From Azolla caroliniana (Eukaryota > Polypodiophyta): 64,000 bases of DNA. Where the stretch lies: positions 11,284,001 through 11,348,000 of the forward strand of contig JBHGNT010000011.1 in the NCBI GenBank assembly GCA_043228905.1. The letters run 5' to 3'. Shown in pieces: positions 21,222-32,218 of the stretch (within the stretch, counting starts at the first letter, position 1; every line of letters begins with the position of its first letter). The notes beneath the pieces are model-generated. The model made no database searches, had not been told where the DNA came from, and saw only the letters and a program-made list of their open reading frames with translations. The position numbers and the translations under genes were made by a program.

Positions 21222-22021
21222 CTTCAACCGCGTGCCGATCCGCCTCGTTCGCCACGACCTCGGGGCGGATCTGCCTCCGTGTACAACATCCATCAGTGTG
21301 CATGCTCGTTGACGCACCCACATGGTTCTCCTCCACTAGGAGGATTGACTATAAGTTGAAAAACAAGGGCGTATTCTCTCTTATACAGACCATCGGCCGG
21401 AATGCTCCGAACTTTGACGCTAGGCCCCCGAGACAAACCTACACCATCTCATCTTCCTCGATGGTTCTCCTCCACTAGGAGCATTGACTATAAGTCGAAA
21501 AACAAGGGCGCATTCTCTCTTATACAGACCGTCGTCCGGAATGCTCCGAACTTTGATGCTAGGCCCCCGAGACAAACCTACACCATCTCATCTTCCTCGA
21601 TGGTCACGTTGATAGAGGCAAGTGAGTCGCAGATGTCTTTGATCCGGGCCGTATAGTCGGCCACCGACATGTCCTTTTGTCGGACATTGCTCAACTCTTG
21701 TCGGAGTTGCAACTTCTTTAGGTTTCCCTAAGCTTCCTTTGGCGTCTTGGTGTCTTGGATATGGCTCAGCAACTGATTATCGACATTGGACGCGAAGCAG
21801 TACATAACTTTGCTTGTCGCTTGTTCCCAAGTCGGGAAGTCCCTATGTGTTGCATCAGGCACCGTATCGTTAGCTCCGTTGACATAAATCCAGTAACCAT
21901 GCCCGAGCAGGTACTGGTGCACCTTGTACGACCAAGATGAATAGTTGGATGTGTCAAGCTTCTCCATTGGGAGCGAGCTAGCCATTCCTCGGTCCATATT
22001 CTTCTTCTGTCTGTTCTTTAT
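21222..22021 (-). pseudogene. Copia element A gag remnant
   Basis: The minus strand encodes the copia gag N-terminus from 21997 (DTSNYSSWSYKVHQYLLGHG, the usual gag opening), then broken frames leftwards. A 139-bp unit is tandemly duplicated (21323-21461 and 21462-21600), which disrupts gag further. The PBS complement is at 22081-22093 and the LTR starts at 22094. The family matches the copia pieces at 1-750 and 7965-8868, so this is probably the 5' end of the same or a sister element. Confidence 0.75.
21323..21600 (+). repeat. 139-bp tandem duplication in gag
   Basis: GGTTCTCCTCCACTAGGAG... recurs at exactly 139 bp. The two copies differ at only a few positions, so the duplication is fairly recent. 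Confidence 0.9.
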
Positions 22022-22080
22022 CGGGTGTTAGGGTTTGTCTTCTGAAAACGCTTATCAACTGTAGAGGTTCTCAACCCTCA

Positions 22081-22093
22081 CGCTTTGATACCA
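22081..22093 (-). other. Copia primer-binding site
   Basis: The minus strand reads TGGTATCAAAGCG directly inside the LTR that starts at 22094. It is a one-base variant of the initiator-Met tRNA type PBS common in plant copia elements. Confidence 0.75.
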
Positions 22094-22095
22094 TG

Positions 22096-23011
22096 TGTGA
22101 AAGTGTTTTTAGAATCTAAGCCATTGAACATTAGAAGAATATAAAGTATGGATAATTCACATTTGGAGGCTAAGAGCATGAACCAAGACCTTAGGAAGAA
22201 GTCAAAAGTAAAAGTAAGAGACCAAGAGAAAAGTAAAAAGAGAAAAAGCGGACCATAAAAAATAGTAAAAAAGGAATGGTCATAACTCCGTTTTTCACCC
22301 AAATATTATGTTTAAATATGGGTTAGAAAGCTTGTAAAGAGAGCTAAGAAACCAAAGACCTTCTTACTACCAATCACTCAAACCCACAATTAAGACCCTT
22401 CCTCTTCCACTATGAACATTCTTCCTAATCCTCCTCCTCTATTAGGATCCCCTCCTTCCACTAAGACCTTTCTTCCTAATCCTCCTCCTCCTCTATTAGG
22501 ATTCCCTCCTTCCACTAATACGTTTCTTCCTAATCCTCCTCCTCCTCTATTAGAATCCCTCCCCCTCTATTAGGATCCTCTCCTTCCACTAATACCTTCC
22601 TTTCTCTATTATAATTTTCTTCTTCTCCCTCGTTCACGTTATTTTTAGAAGCTTTTTATCTCCTATTTTTAGCTAAGACCCAAGGACCTTCTAATTGTCA
22701 TATCTTGCTCATCAAAGCTCAACATTTAGCGATTTAAAAAGATATAGATAGCTCTCTTTACAAGCTTTCTAACCCATATTTAAACATAATATTTGGGTGA
22801 AAAACAAAGGAGTTATGACCATTCCTTTTTTACTGTTTTTTATGGTCCGCTTTTTCTCTTTTTACTTTTTACTTTTCTCTTGGTCTCTTACTTTTACTTT
22901 TGACTTCTTCCTAAGGTCTTGGCTCGTGTTCTTAGCCTCCAAATGTGAATTATCCATACTTTATATTCTTCTAATGTTCAATGGCTTAGATTCTAAAAAC
23001 ACTTTCACACT
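22096..23011. repeat. Large inverted repeat inside the LTR
   Basis: The left arm, about 22096-22345, begins GTGTGAAAGTGTTTTTAGA. Its reverse complement forms the right arm, about 22745-23011, ending TCTAAAAACACTTTCACAC. The arms match almost base for base over about 250 bp. The loop of about 400 bp holds a pyrimidine-rich tandem repeat (22387-22610). Confidence 0.9.
22387..22610 (+). repeat. Tandem repeat of CTTCCTAATCCTCCTCCTC units
   Basis: About four copies of a 50-60 bp unit (CTTCCTAATCCTCCTCCTC, TATTAGGATCCC, CTTCCACTAA) form the loop of the inverted repeat. Confidence 0.85.
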
Positions 23012-23046
23012 ATTTATGCACCCAATTCTGAGCTTGTCTCTCAACA

Positions 23047-25303
23047 GTCCCCCTCAAGCTCAACTTGAGGTTCCATATGCTTTTCCAAATCTTCGCTCTA
23101 GCCTCTCCTAGCTTCACGCCTCGCTCGCACTCCTCGACCCGTTCGATTCCGCACGCTTCGACCCTTCTGGTCGGCTTGTTTGCTCATGCGGCCCTTCTCA
23201 GCTCCCTTTCACACTCTTGGTCCTGTCTCCCCATCAAGTTCGGCGTGTTGAGGTGACACAAACCCAATTCACCCGAGAAATGGCGCAAGTTGTCAAGACC
23301 AAGGGGCTTGGTAAAAATGTTGGCAATCTACCAACCTGTGAGAACATACGCTAATTCGACTTCACTAGAAAGGATATGCTCGCGGACAAAATGGTAGTGC
23401 ACCTCAATGTGCTTCGTCAGGGTTTTTCACAAAGTGGATGCTGCTGAGGTTGTCACAATAGGTCATAGTCAGATCAGACACCTCCACATGTAGATTCCGT
23501 AATAGCCGTCTCAGCCAAATGACTTCGCATGTAGCGACAATCGCCCCTCAATATTTGGCCTCAATGCTTCTTACTGCTCCACACGATTGCCGCACTTCCC
23601 AATGAGAATGCGTATCTGGATGTGGATCTACGATCGTGGGCATTTCCGGCCCAATCAACATCCGTGTAGCCAGCTAATTGTTCGGCTATGCTTGCCTAAT
23701 ACAACAATGCCATGTCCTTAGTGCCACTGTCATATCGTAATATCCTTTGCACACACTGAAAGTGTTCGGCCGTGGGCTGCGACATAAATTGACTGATCAA
23801 GCCGACTGGGTAACTGAGGTCTGGCCGCGTGATCGACAAGTAGATTAGGCTTCTGACAATCTGTCGGAACCGTGTCGAGTTGCACGCCTTACCCAAATCT
23901 CGGCTAAGCTTTACATTTTTTTCTAGAGGGGTTGAGATGAGCTTACAATTTGCCATCCCGAACTTGAAGAGCATGTTCAACGCGTAATGACATTGGCTGA
24001 TCAATATGCCTTCGGGGGAACGGATCACTTCGATCCAGAGGAAGTAATGAAGGTCTCCAAGATCCTTCATGTCGAATGATGCTGCAAGGTGAGACTTGAC
24101 ACGGCTGATTTCTTCCAGGTTGGCACCGATGATGACTAAATCGTCAACATACAGTAGAACACTAACCGGTCCATGTTTACCTTGCCGAACAAATAATGAA
24201 GAGTTTGACTTGGACGTCCTGAACCCCATCCTATGCAACCGCTGTGTAATCTTTGTGTTCCAAGCTCACGGGGCTTGATTAAGTCCGTATAAAGACTTCT
24301 TCAATCGGCAAACTACCGAAGTGTTCTGTTCGGATAGAAATCTGGGGGGCTATGTACACCTGTTCCTCAAGATCACCTTGCAGGAACGCATTTTTTACAT
24401 CCATCTAATGTAAGTGCCACCCCTTCGCCACTGCTACAGCTAGCAAAACACGCACGGTGCTCATCTTCGCGATTGGCGCGAACGTCTCGTTGTAATCTAT
24501 GTCATGCTTTTGCGTGTAGCCTTTCAGAACCAAACGGGCCTTATATCGGTTGACCGAGCCGTCAGTGTTGTATTTCACCTTAAACACCCATCTGCATCTG
24601 ATCAACTTAACAACTTTAGGTGTGTCAATCAGGTACCAAGTCTCGTTGTCCGATAAAGCGCACATCTTTTCCTCCATCGCGGCACGCCAGTTTGCGTCAT
24701 CCGTCGCTTCTACGTAGCTCTCCGGCTCACGCACTTCCACCACTCGTGTCATGTATGCATAATGGTGCACCATGTATTCATTGTACTCTTATCTTTTTAT
24801 GGGGTTCTTCAGGTGCATAGATCGACGTAATTCGTGATTACCCGATTTCACGACCTTTTCGGTTGATTTCGACCTCTTCCGTGGAGGTTCCTTCTCGATT
24901 GGCCCAAAGTAAGATTTGCTCCGATCTGACTTGGCACAGCCGAAATCGTATTCCAACATTTTCTTCTTCCCTTTTTCTTTACGCGTAAACCGTCTCCTTA
25001 GTTCTTTACCCGGGGACAACACGGTCGAGTCTCCAGTATTCGCCGGCTCTTCATTTGGTTGGCCATCTCGGCCCAACCCCTCATTCGGCCGGCTTAGCCA
25101 AAATGAGATCGGACTCTCTGTCAGAGCTTCGATTTCCTCATCACGCGGAGGCAGTTTGGCCTCGCTAACCTCTTCTTCAGAATTCGGAATGGAGTCATTA
25201 GGGATTGGAGGTGAAGGCAAGTACCACGAAGACTTCTCTCTTCTTCATGATCGTACATGCGCAAGTATGCCGAGTGAAGTCATCGATGAAGTTTACGAAG
25301 TAA
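23047..25303 (-). pseudogene. Copia element B: RT, RNase H and linker
   Basis: On the minus strand, RNase H remnants lie at about 23290-23700. The RT C-terminal half is at 23696-24238, with VSVLLYVDDLVIIG and a YFLWIEV motif. The RT N-terminal half is at 24405-24773 (NETFAPIAKMSTVRVLLAVA). A charged linker follows at 24789-25220, then a short integrase stub to about 25303. Breaks occur near 24245-24400 and 24780. There is no gag, protease or right LTR; a gypsy remnant abuts it at about 25304. It is the same family as copia A. Confidence 0.85.
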
Positions 25304-26212
25304 CGGTGTCACGAAAATATGACGAAGACACGTGATCTTTGTGACATCTTTGGTGAACCCGACGTGAAACGAGGCGATAGGAGGATATCTCATGGAGGCA
25401 ACGTGAAAGATAATGATGGAATTTTCAAGAAAATTAAAACAACAAGGTGCGGCCCAACAAACCATCGAGAGCATGGTCGAGCGAGTCAGCTATTTCAACG
25501 TTGATGAAGTCCAAAATTTTCTAAAAGCCTACAACATTGAGATGGATTTGTGAGGTGTGAACGAAGCCATGAGGCTAGAGTACTTTTGTCGAGTGGTGTC
25601 TGAAAAGATCTATGAAGAGACAAAAGAGCTTCAAGATGCTCACGACTCGTGGGGGTCCGTGCAAGAAACTTTACGGGAGCTATATAGATACAAAGGGCCA
25701 AAGAGATGTAGCCTATACAAATTTGACCAATGGGTATCATCATTAAAGACACACCAAAGTACCATGCATGCGTTCATTGAGTTCGAGAGTCTGTTTGCTC
25801 AACTCTTGGAGCAGGATCGAGGATTGATGGGGGTGAATAAAGTTCTAATGTTCATGAAGTTGATAAATCTGAAGGAAAGGAAGGCCATTGGAATCTGACT
25901 TGAAAATGACGATGGTGCAAATGGCCTCACCGAGGATTGGGTGAAAGTGGAAAGAGAACGTCGACTACATGATAAGAGGAAGACAAGATTTTCATCGGCA
26001 ACAACACAACCCACGATGGATGGTGAAAGGAGGACAATATGCAACTACAAACTACCACCTAAAGAAGAGATCTTGAAGAGGGAAGGTTTGATGGTACTCG
26101 ACATAGAGGCCTTCATAAACGAGGCATATGAGAATTTAAAGGTGCAAGTCGAGGCCAAAGAGAATCTTATAATGGAACCAAAACCGATTAAAATGGTTGT
26201 TAGGGAAGAAGA
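25304..26212 (+). pseudogene. Gypsy-4 gag remnant with primer-binding site
   Basis: A PBS identical to that of gypsy-1 lies at 25351-25367. It is followed by a plus-strand gag frame of about 270 codons that aligns loosely with gypsy-1 gag (RVSYFNVDEVQNFLKAYN against the VSRYLQNYKAEM region, then LMGVNKVLMFMKLINLKERKAI). It has two in-frame TGA stops at about 25551 and 25897. No protease or pol remains. The left LTR is essentially gone, and the right end runs into a copia LTR remnant. Confidence 0.7.
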
Positions 26213-26914
26213 GACCTCCCAACAAAACATAGCCTCAATAGGCTTACTCAAAACATATTTACAAACATGTCTTCTCTTCCGGTTCTCACTGGGTCCACCT
26301 GATCCGGTTTCTGGATCTCTTCCAGTTCTCACCGGGTCCTCTTCATTCATCACCGGATCCCATCCGGAGAGACTGATTTCCCAAAAATCTCCCCCTTCAC
26401 TCCGGCATGGGATGTCTCGCCAACCCAATCCGCTTTCGGCACGCGTCCAGCTTGTCGGTCATCAACACCTTGGTCAACATTTCCAACCTGTTCTCCTCTG
26501 TGTGGATCTTTGTCAACACGAACTCTTGATCTTCTACTCTCTCCCAGATCCAGTGGTACCTTCGTTGGATATGCTTCGTCCGGGAATGGTAGACCGCGTT
26601 CTTTGCAAGGTGAATGGCACTTTGACTGTCGCAGTAGAGCCAATATTCCTCTTGTTGGATTCCTAGCTCTCCAATGAAGTCCTTCATCCAAATTATCTCC
26701 TTGCCGGCTTCTACTGTTGCCATGTACTTTGCCTCCATGGTTGAGAACGCAACTGTCTTCTGTAGCCTCAACTGCCATGAAATAGCTCGCAGTAGAGCCA
26801 ATATTCCTCCTGTTGGATTCCTAGCTCTCCGATGAAGTCCTTCATCCAGATTATCTCCTTGCCGGCTTCTATTGCTACCATGTACTTCGCCTCCGTGGTT
26901 GACAACGCAACCGT
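26213..26914 (-). pseudogene. Copia element C: 3' LTR remnant and RNase H
   Basis: 26213-26383 is the last part of a copia LTR (ATAGCCTCAATAGGCTTACTC through the TTCCCAA end), followed by a CTCCCCCTTC purine-tract complement. The minus strand then encodes the RNase H C-terminus (CDSQSAIHLAKNAVYHSRTKH, IEWIWERV-like). A 158-bp tandem duplication lies within it. The element is cut at 26914 by gypsy-2 and resumes at 32219. Confidence 0.8.
26631..26910 (-). repeat. 158-bp tandem duplication in copia C RNase H
   Basis: GCAGTAGAGCCAATATTCCTC recurs 158 bp later, at 26631 and 26789, with the following 120 bp repeated nearly unchanged. The second copy continues across the gypsy-2 insertion into 32219. 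The duplication therefore predates that insertion. Confidence 0.85.
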
Positions 26915-27618
26915 TGTCGTGCCTTTCGGCTCCGGATCGTTGCGTGAGTCGGGTGGGAACCACCGAGGTTTTTGACTAGGAGGAAGAGGAATACAACTTA
27001 AGGCTAGTTATGAATAGTGGAAAGAGAAGTAAGATAACAATCTCGTGAATCCCACGAGTTTAGTGTATTTAAAACAATATTTAGATTATAAGAGTAATTT
27101 AGATGGCAAAATTCGTGAATCCCACAAATATATTAGATTGATCAATCCTTGTATATTAATCAACAACCTTATACATATTTCTCTCCTCCTTATATAAAGA
27201 TGGAAGAGGCTAAGCATGGCTTCATGCTTTTTCACCAAAAGTGTCCATGCACACTAAATGTGCATGTGATGCTTTGTCATTTCCTAAGTATAGGGCTCAT
27301 GCACGCTAGATGTGCATGAGTCACTTTCAATGTCACGTGTAAATAAAATATTCACACCCTAAAGGATACATGATTTTTACCTTTTAATAAAGGTATGTGT
27401 AAATAAAGGTCTTATACGTATTAAATCTATATGTATAACACTAAAGATAAGTTATTGCAATGGTAAAGTTGAAGTTTATCTACATGGAGGTGTAGGGTTT
27501 GAATCTTGCCCTATGCACGTGATAAATATTTTGATATATTATTTATTTATTTATATGTATCTAAAATTGGATATATTATTTTATGGTTTTCACGTAGTGT
27601 GTGGAATACACTACGACA
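26915..27618 (-). repeat. Gypsy-2 3' LTR (left copy)
   Basis: This 704-bp LTR contains the tRNA-like segment at about 27451-27516 and TTATATAAAG in the TATA region. It is adjacent to CTCGCCCCCTCCGAACCC, the complement of the purine tract. Confidence 0.92.
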
Positions 27619-29427
27619 CTCGCCCCCTCCGAACCCGCACATCCTCCGGTATGTGCCGAAGTTCTCGATTCCTCATATCCGTCTTCACCCAAAGCTTCCT
27701 CCGATTCTCCCCTTATGTCAACTATGAGTTGTAATTCACTTTCTTCGCTTCCCGCATCACCGTGGTCTTCGTCCGATTGCTCCTCTTTGTCGGCCTTGGC
27801 TTGGATCACATAGGGTTTGTCGTCGGTCCGCTTCTTAAAAATCTTCACCTGCTTCCCGGCTATAGGCAGTCGTAGTATTGTTCCATCCAACTCGGACAGT
27901 CGGTACGTTCCGTTGTCGAAGACCTTCCGAACCTCGTATGGCCCGGACCACCTTTTCGCGAATTTCCGCATCGTTGTATGTTGATGGTCCAAACTACTGT
28001 CATATTGACTCACATATTTCCTCCATAGCTTGAATCACACCGATCTTTGTTGGTGACGGTCTTCGGCCGTAGGGCCCACATAGATGTCCGACCACCAATA
28101 TTTCTTCTTGCCCGAATGCCGATTTCTCCCCGGAAAGTGTTAGGTGCACATCTTCTAGCTTTCGCAACACTTTCTCGCAATCATGAATATGGTCGATCAT
28201 GAACTTTCGGCATCCCCGATCATCCATAGTCTCATCTTTTTCTTCTACCACGCATCCTTCCATCGGAATGTCATCGAGGAACAACATCGTTATCTCCGGA
28301 ATGCAGTCTCGAAGCACCTTGTTCATCGCGTTCATCATATGAGCAACCGAGTTTGTCGCTCCTTGTGGTAGTGTGCACATTCAGACTAATCCTATCGGTG
28401 TTCGCATGGTTGTGATGTCTCGGCTCTCCACGGTTAGTTGGAATTGGTCATACCCCGAGTATAGGTCTCCGATGGAGTATATTGCACGACCGGCAAAAGC
28501 TTCCGCAAATTCGTCCACTATCGGACCGACTCCCGAGTTCCGGATCGTGACCTTATTCACCGGTTGCAAGTCTTGGATAAATCAGAGTGACCCATTCTTC
28601 TTCGGAACCGTAAACCATCGATTTGAGTACGGAGTAGTTGATGGCTCTAGAATCCCCATCGCCACCTTCTCCTTGAGCAAGTCAATTACTTTCGGAATAT
28701 GCGCTCGTGGCACCGGAATCGGCTTCAGGTTCCACGGTACATGGTCAATCGTGAAGATCACCATCGGCTCCACTATTCTCGGATCGACGCACCCTATCTC
28801 CCTTGATGTAAATGCAAACGCTTTGCCGTGTTGCTCCAACATCTCGCGAAACCGTTCTTCTTCTTTTTGTAATAGGAACCCACCTCCACCGATCCGAAGT
28901 TTCTTCCGGGTCTCATTCGTGAAGGCATGTCCAATATCCAAGGACTTCCGAAGTGTCGGATCTTTCGAGACTTCTTTCCTCTTTTGTTCGCTATCGGCGG
29001 GTAGTGGTCCCGCAGCCGGTTTCATCTTCTTCTCCACGGTCTTGTATTTCGTACTTACCATTGCTTCTTCTTTGCAGAGCGTATCCGGCTCCATTTTCGC
29101 AATGATCTCGTACATTTCGACCGATTCCACCGAGACTACCTGGTTCCCTTGGCTTTTATCTTCCGCAAGCTCTTCAAGTCGTTGTAGCGTGCTCCCATAG
29201 AACACTTCTTCGACTATCCCCACGATTTCTTCATCTTCTTTTATTATTGATGCCGACCGCAACTTATCCTCCACTTGTTGGTATCCTTTCTTCAATCCTC
29301 CGGTTACGGTCGTGTACGTAGATGCCCCATCCGGACCGATTCGTACATGTTTTGCTCCGAGAGTTTCCTTCCTGTGTGGGGTATCAGGGCTTCTCGGACT
29401 ATCACTTCCCCACTCTGCAACAGTCCG
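27576..29427 (-). pseudogene. Gypsy-2 Pol (RT fused by deletion to integrase tail)
   Basis: From right to left, RT runs from about 29427 to 28020 with the same KNGSL, FLDD and VVGHLCGPYGRR motifs as gypsy-1. At about 28010 the reading jumps from the region after the RT palm (IQAMEEICES) straight to the integrase C-terminal segment (YDSSLDHQHTT). This removes RNase H and the integrase zinc and catalytic domains. Further breaks occur at about 28570 and 28380. The element cannot encode a working integrase. Confidence 0.9.
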
Positions 29428-29429
29428 CT

Positions 29430-31471
29430 TTAAAAATCCATTCTCACTTGGGACAAGAGTTCCCTCTTGTTCCTTTCGTGATTTGCCGGCACCGTTAGGA
29501 ATTGGATGGATTTCCCACCGTTTTGGCTCCGAATTCGCGCAAAAGCCGCACCGCTATCGAGCACCTTCGTCTCCATCCGTGATGCCGTGATAAAGGGCTG
29601 GCCGAGGATGACGGAATGTGAAACCTCATCTTGCACGAAGAAATTTTGGTCGATCTCGACATCCCCGATCTTCACCGTCACATCCGGACAAGCCGCAAAT
29701 AGAACTTCCGTTGCTTTGGTGGCCGCTCGAATCTTCCATCCATGGTTGGTGTTAATAGGCCACTTCCCCTTCCGGTAGAACTCCTTGGACATCAAGTTGA
29801 TGTCTGATCCGTGATCAATCAATGTTAGCACGGGTTCTTTGATGTTGCCGATTCGGACCGGAGTCTCCGTAGTCGCGCGTGCCCAATGTGGCCTTGTATA
29901 GTGGGAGTTCGGAATTTCGTCCTCCACTTCGGTGTCGTTCATTAAAATGGTGTTCGCATTCACCCTTGGAGCATTTTCCTCCGTACTTTGTCTTTTTCAC
30001 TTCACGAGATCCACGAGAAGATCGTGGAACTCCTTCTTTGCTATTCCGAGTAGCTCCCGAAGCGAGAAATCTACCCGGCTATCCAAGATTCTTTCCTCGA
30101 ACACTCTTTTCAAGTCGGTTTGCTATTCTATGTCTGAGGCGAGCTTGAATGCCGGAGTCGCCTTTTCTTTTCCCTTACCTCCGAAGTTCCAGCTTTCCGG
30201 TATCTTCGATGGCCCGGCCGCATCCTCCGTGCGTCGTCGTTTCTCGTCCACATACACCTTATGCAATTTACACAGGGCGTATACGCTATTCTTGTCGACA
30301 GGGCACTCCCATCCCGTAGCTTCCCGGACGCCTTCCGCGGTGCTTCGGATCTCGTTGGAGTCGGTTTTCTCGGTGTTTTCTAGAACTTCCGGCCAAAAAG
30401 ACGTATTTGCTCTCGATGACTCCCCGACACATATTCCCGCGGTTGTCGCATAGTTGCTTCTTGCCGCCAATTCCTCCTCGAGCACCTTCTTCATGCCGCC
30501 TTTCCGGAAGTTCGGTCGGAGTGGCTTCCGAGAGTCCATCGAATGAATCCGGTTTCCCTCGTAGTAGATGAGATCCCGCCGTAGCGCCTCCTTATGCTCG
30601 TCGCAATCCCTCCGATCGTGTTCGGCGCTATCGCACCATATGCACCGTCGGTCCGTATACTTGGAGCTTGTGGGGCGGTCATCCAACTTCTTCACCATCG
30701 CGATCTTCAGATTCTCCATCTCCTTCAATAGTTGCTCCACCGTAGATGCATCAATCCCCTTCTTGGTTGTAGTCTCCCGAGCCCTCGGTTGATGGTCTTC
30801 CAATCCGGTTATCGGTTTCGGAATCGGTTCCGAAACCCTCTTTTCCTCGTTGGCAAGCCATTGCCCCCTCTTCTTGTATCGCATGACGATATCCCGCATG
30901 CTTTCCCATGTTTCGGTGAGGCCACTCTCCGTGGTCATGTCCTCCAAGAGCACTCCGAGATCTTTCCGGTCTCGGACGTCCACGGCTCGCAAGAACATGA
31001 TCACCTTGTCCGGTACGAGGATAGCTTGATCTCTCGCGGACAACCTCCCGAACCGGCTTTCGAATGCTGAAAACACATCAACGATCTTCAATCCCTTGTC
31101 CGGCGTCTCCACCCAATCTTCGAATCCCCTTCGCGTTGCCTTGGAGGAATTCTCGATGGCGAACGTCCTCTTTAGCTCTTCTTCAAACGCCTCCCATGTC
31201 GGATTTTGTTGTCGTAGCCCATGGATGCTTGCTTGAACCCGTCGGTCGCCACCCGGTTGAAGGACATCACTTGCAGTCCTTCCGATATTCCGCACCGTAG
31301 CATCTCCGCCTTGTAGTCCCGAAGATACCGCGCCACGTCTTTCCCGTTGAATTGCCCGTTTTGTTGCACAAGCCGCTCCACTGATGCCACTATCTCCGAC
31401 ATCGCGCGTTGTTCTTGTAGCATGCGCTCGAACATCATCATCATGTTGCTAGCCTCCGGTTGATTTTCCAT
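29430..31471 (-). pseudogene. Gypsy-2 Gag-protease
   Basis: Gag starts at 31471 (MENQPEASNMMMMFERML), shifts frame around 31200-31290, is open to 30123, is interrupted near 30120 and 29970, and ends at 29430 after the protease. The zinc knuckle CIWCDSAEHDRRDC is near 30620-30660. The protease reads LIDHGSDIN. It ends in RMDF-stop, exactly as in gypsy-1, with the pol frame in -1 phase. Confidence 0.9.
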
Positions 31472-31490
31472 CTCCTTGCCACCTGGTCTT

Positions 31491-31507
31491 CACGTCGGGT
31501 TCACCAA
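31491..31507 (-). other. Gypsy-2 primer-binding site
   Basis: The plus strand TCACGTCGGGTTCACCA is the complement of the 17-base PBS found in gypsy-1 and lies three bases inside the right LTR. Confidence 0.8.
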
Positions 31508-31510
31508 CTG

Positions 31511-32218
31511 TGTCGTGCCTTTCGGCTCCGGATCGTTGCGTGAGTCGGGTGGGAACCGCCGAGGTTTTTGACTAGGAGGAAGAGGAATACAACTTAAGGC
31601 TAGTTATGAATAGTGGAAAGAGAAGTAAGATAGCAATCTCGTGAATCCCACGAGTTTAGTGTATTTAAAACAATATTTAGATTATAAAAGTAATTTAGAT
31701 GGCAAAATTCGTGAATCCCACAAATATATTAGATTGATCAATCCTTGTATATTAATCAACAACCTTATACATATTTCTCTCCTCCTTATATAAAGATGGA
31801 AGAGGCTAAGCATGGCTTCATGCTTTTTCACCAAAAGTGTCCATGCACACTAAATGTGCATGTGATGATTTGTCATTTCCTAAGTATAGGGCTCATGCAC
31901 GCTAGATGTGCATGAGTCACTTTCAATGTCACGTGTAAATAAAATATTCACACCCTAAAGAATACATGATTTTTACCTTTTAATAAAGGTATGTGTAAAT
32001 AAACTTGGTCTTATACGTATTAAATCTATATGTATAACATTAAAGATAAGGTATTACAATGGTAAAGTTGAAGTTTATCTATGTGGAGGTGCAGGGTTCA
32101 AATCCTGCCCTATGCACGTGATAAATATTTTGATATATTTTTTTATTTATTTATATGTATCTAAAATCGGATATATTATTTTATGGTTTTCACGTAGTGT
32201 GTGGAATACACTACGACA
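31511..32218 (-). repeat. Gypsy-2 5' LTR (right copy)
   Basis: This 708-bp LTR is nearly identical to 26915-27618. It ends CTACGACA before the CCGT duplication. Confidence 0.92.
32048..32115 (+). other. tRNA-like segment in gypsy-2 LTR, antisense to the element
   Basis: TGGTAAAGTTGAAGTTTATC (A-box-like) is followed by GCAGGGTTCAAATCCTGCCC. The latter contains a perfect B-box pattern, GGTTCRANYCC, with a short T-stem. The left LTR carries the same segment at 27451-27516 with a mutated B-box. It lies antisense to the element, as in gypsy-1. Confidence 0.55.

Larger units (their letters stand above)
22094..23046 (-). repeat. Copia LTR shared by two copia pieces
   Basis: The sequence begins TGTGTGAAAGTG next to a PBS on its left. 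It ends TCTCAACA next to GTCCCCCTCAAGC, the complement of a purine tract, on its right. It therefore looks like the 5' LTR of the element to the left (gag at 21222-22021) and at the same time the 3' LTR of the element to the right (23047-25303), both minus-strand. Its two halves are inverted copies of each other. Confidence 0.7.
26915..32218 (-). mobile_element. Gypsy-2: internally deleted Ty3/gypsy element
   Basis: LTRs lie at 26915-27618 and 31511-32218. Both run from TGTCGTGCC to CTACGACA on the plus strand, the inverse of the gypsy-1 ends. The element is flanked by CCGT at 26911-26914 and 32219-32222, inside copia C. It is a diverged sister of gypsy-1: the proteins are very similar, the LTRs less so. 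About 1.8 kb of pol (RNase H, integrase zinc domain and catalytic core) is missing at about 28010. Confidence 0.93.

Noticed and set aside
22078-23111. Frames of 70-100 codons on both strands (FFSFYFLLFSWSLTFTFDF-like)
   Set aside because: They are copies of the same low-complexity sequence read from the two arms of the inverted repeat in an LTR.
28373-29200. 275-codon plus-strand frame
   Set aside because: It is the reverse complement shadow of the gypsy-2 RT region, whose minus-strand reading matches known RT motifs.
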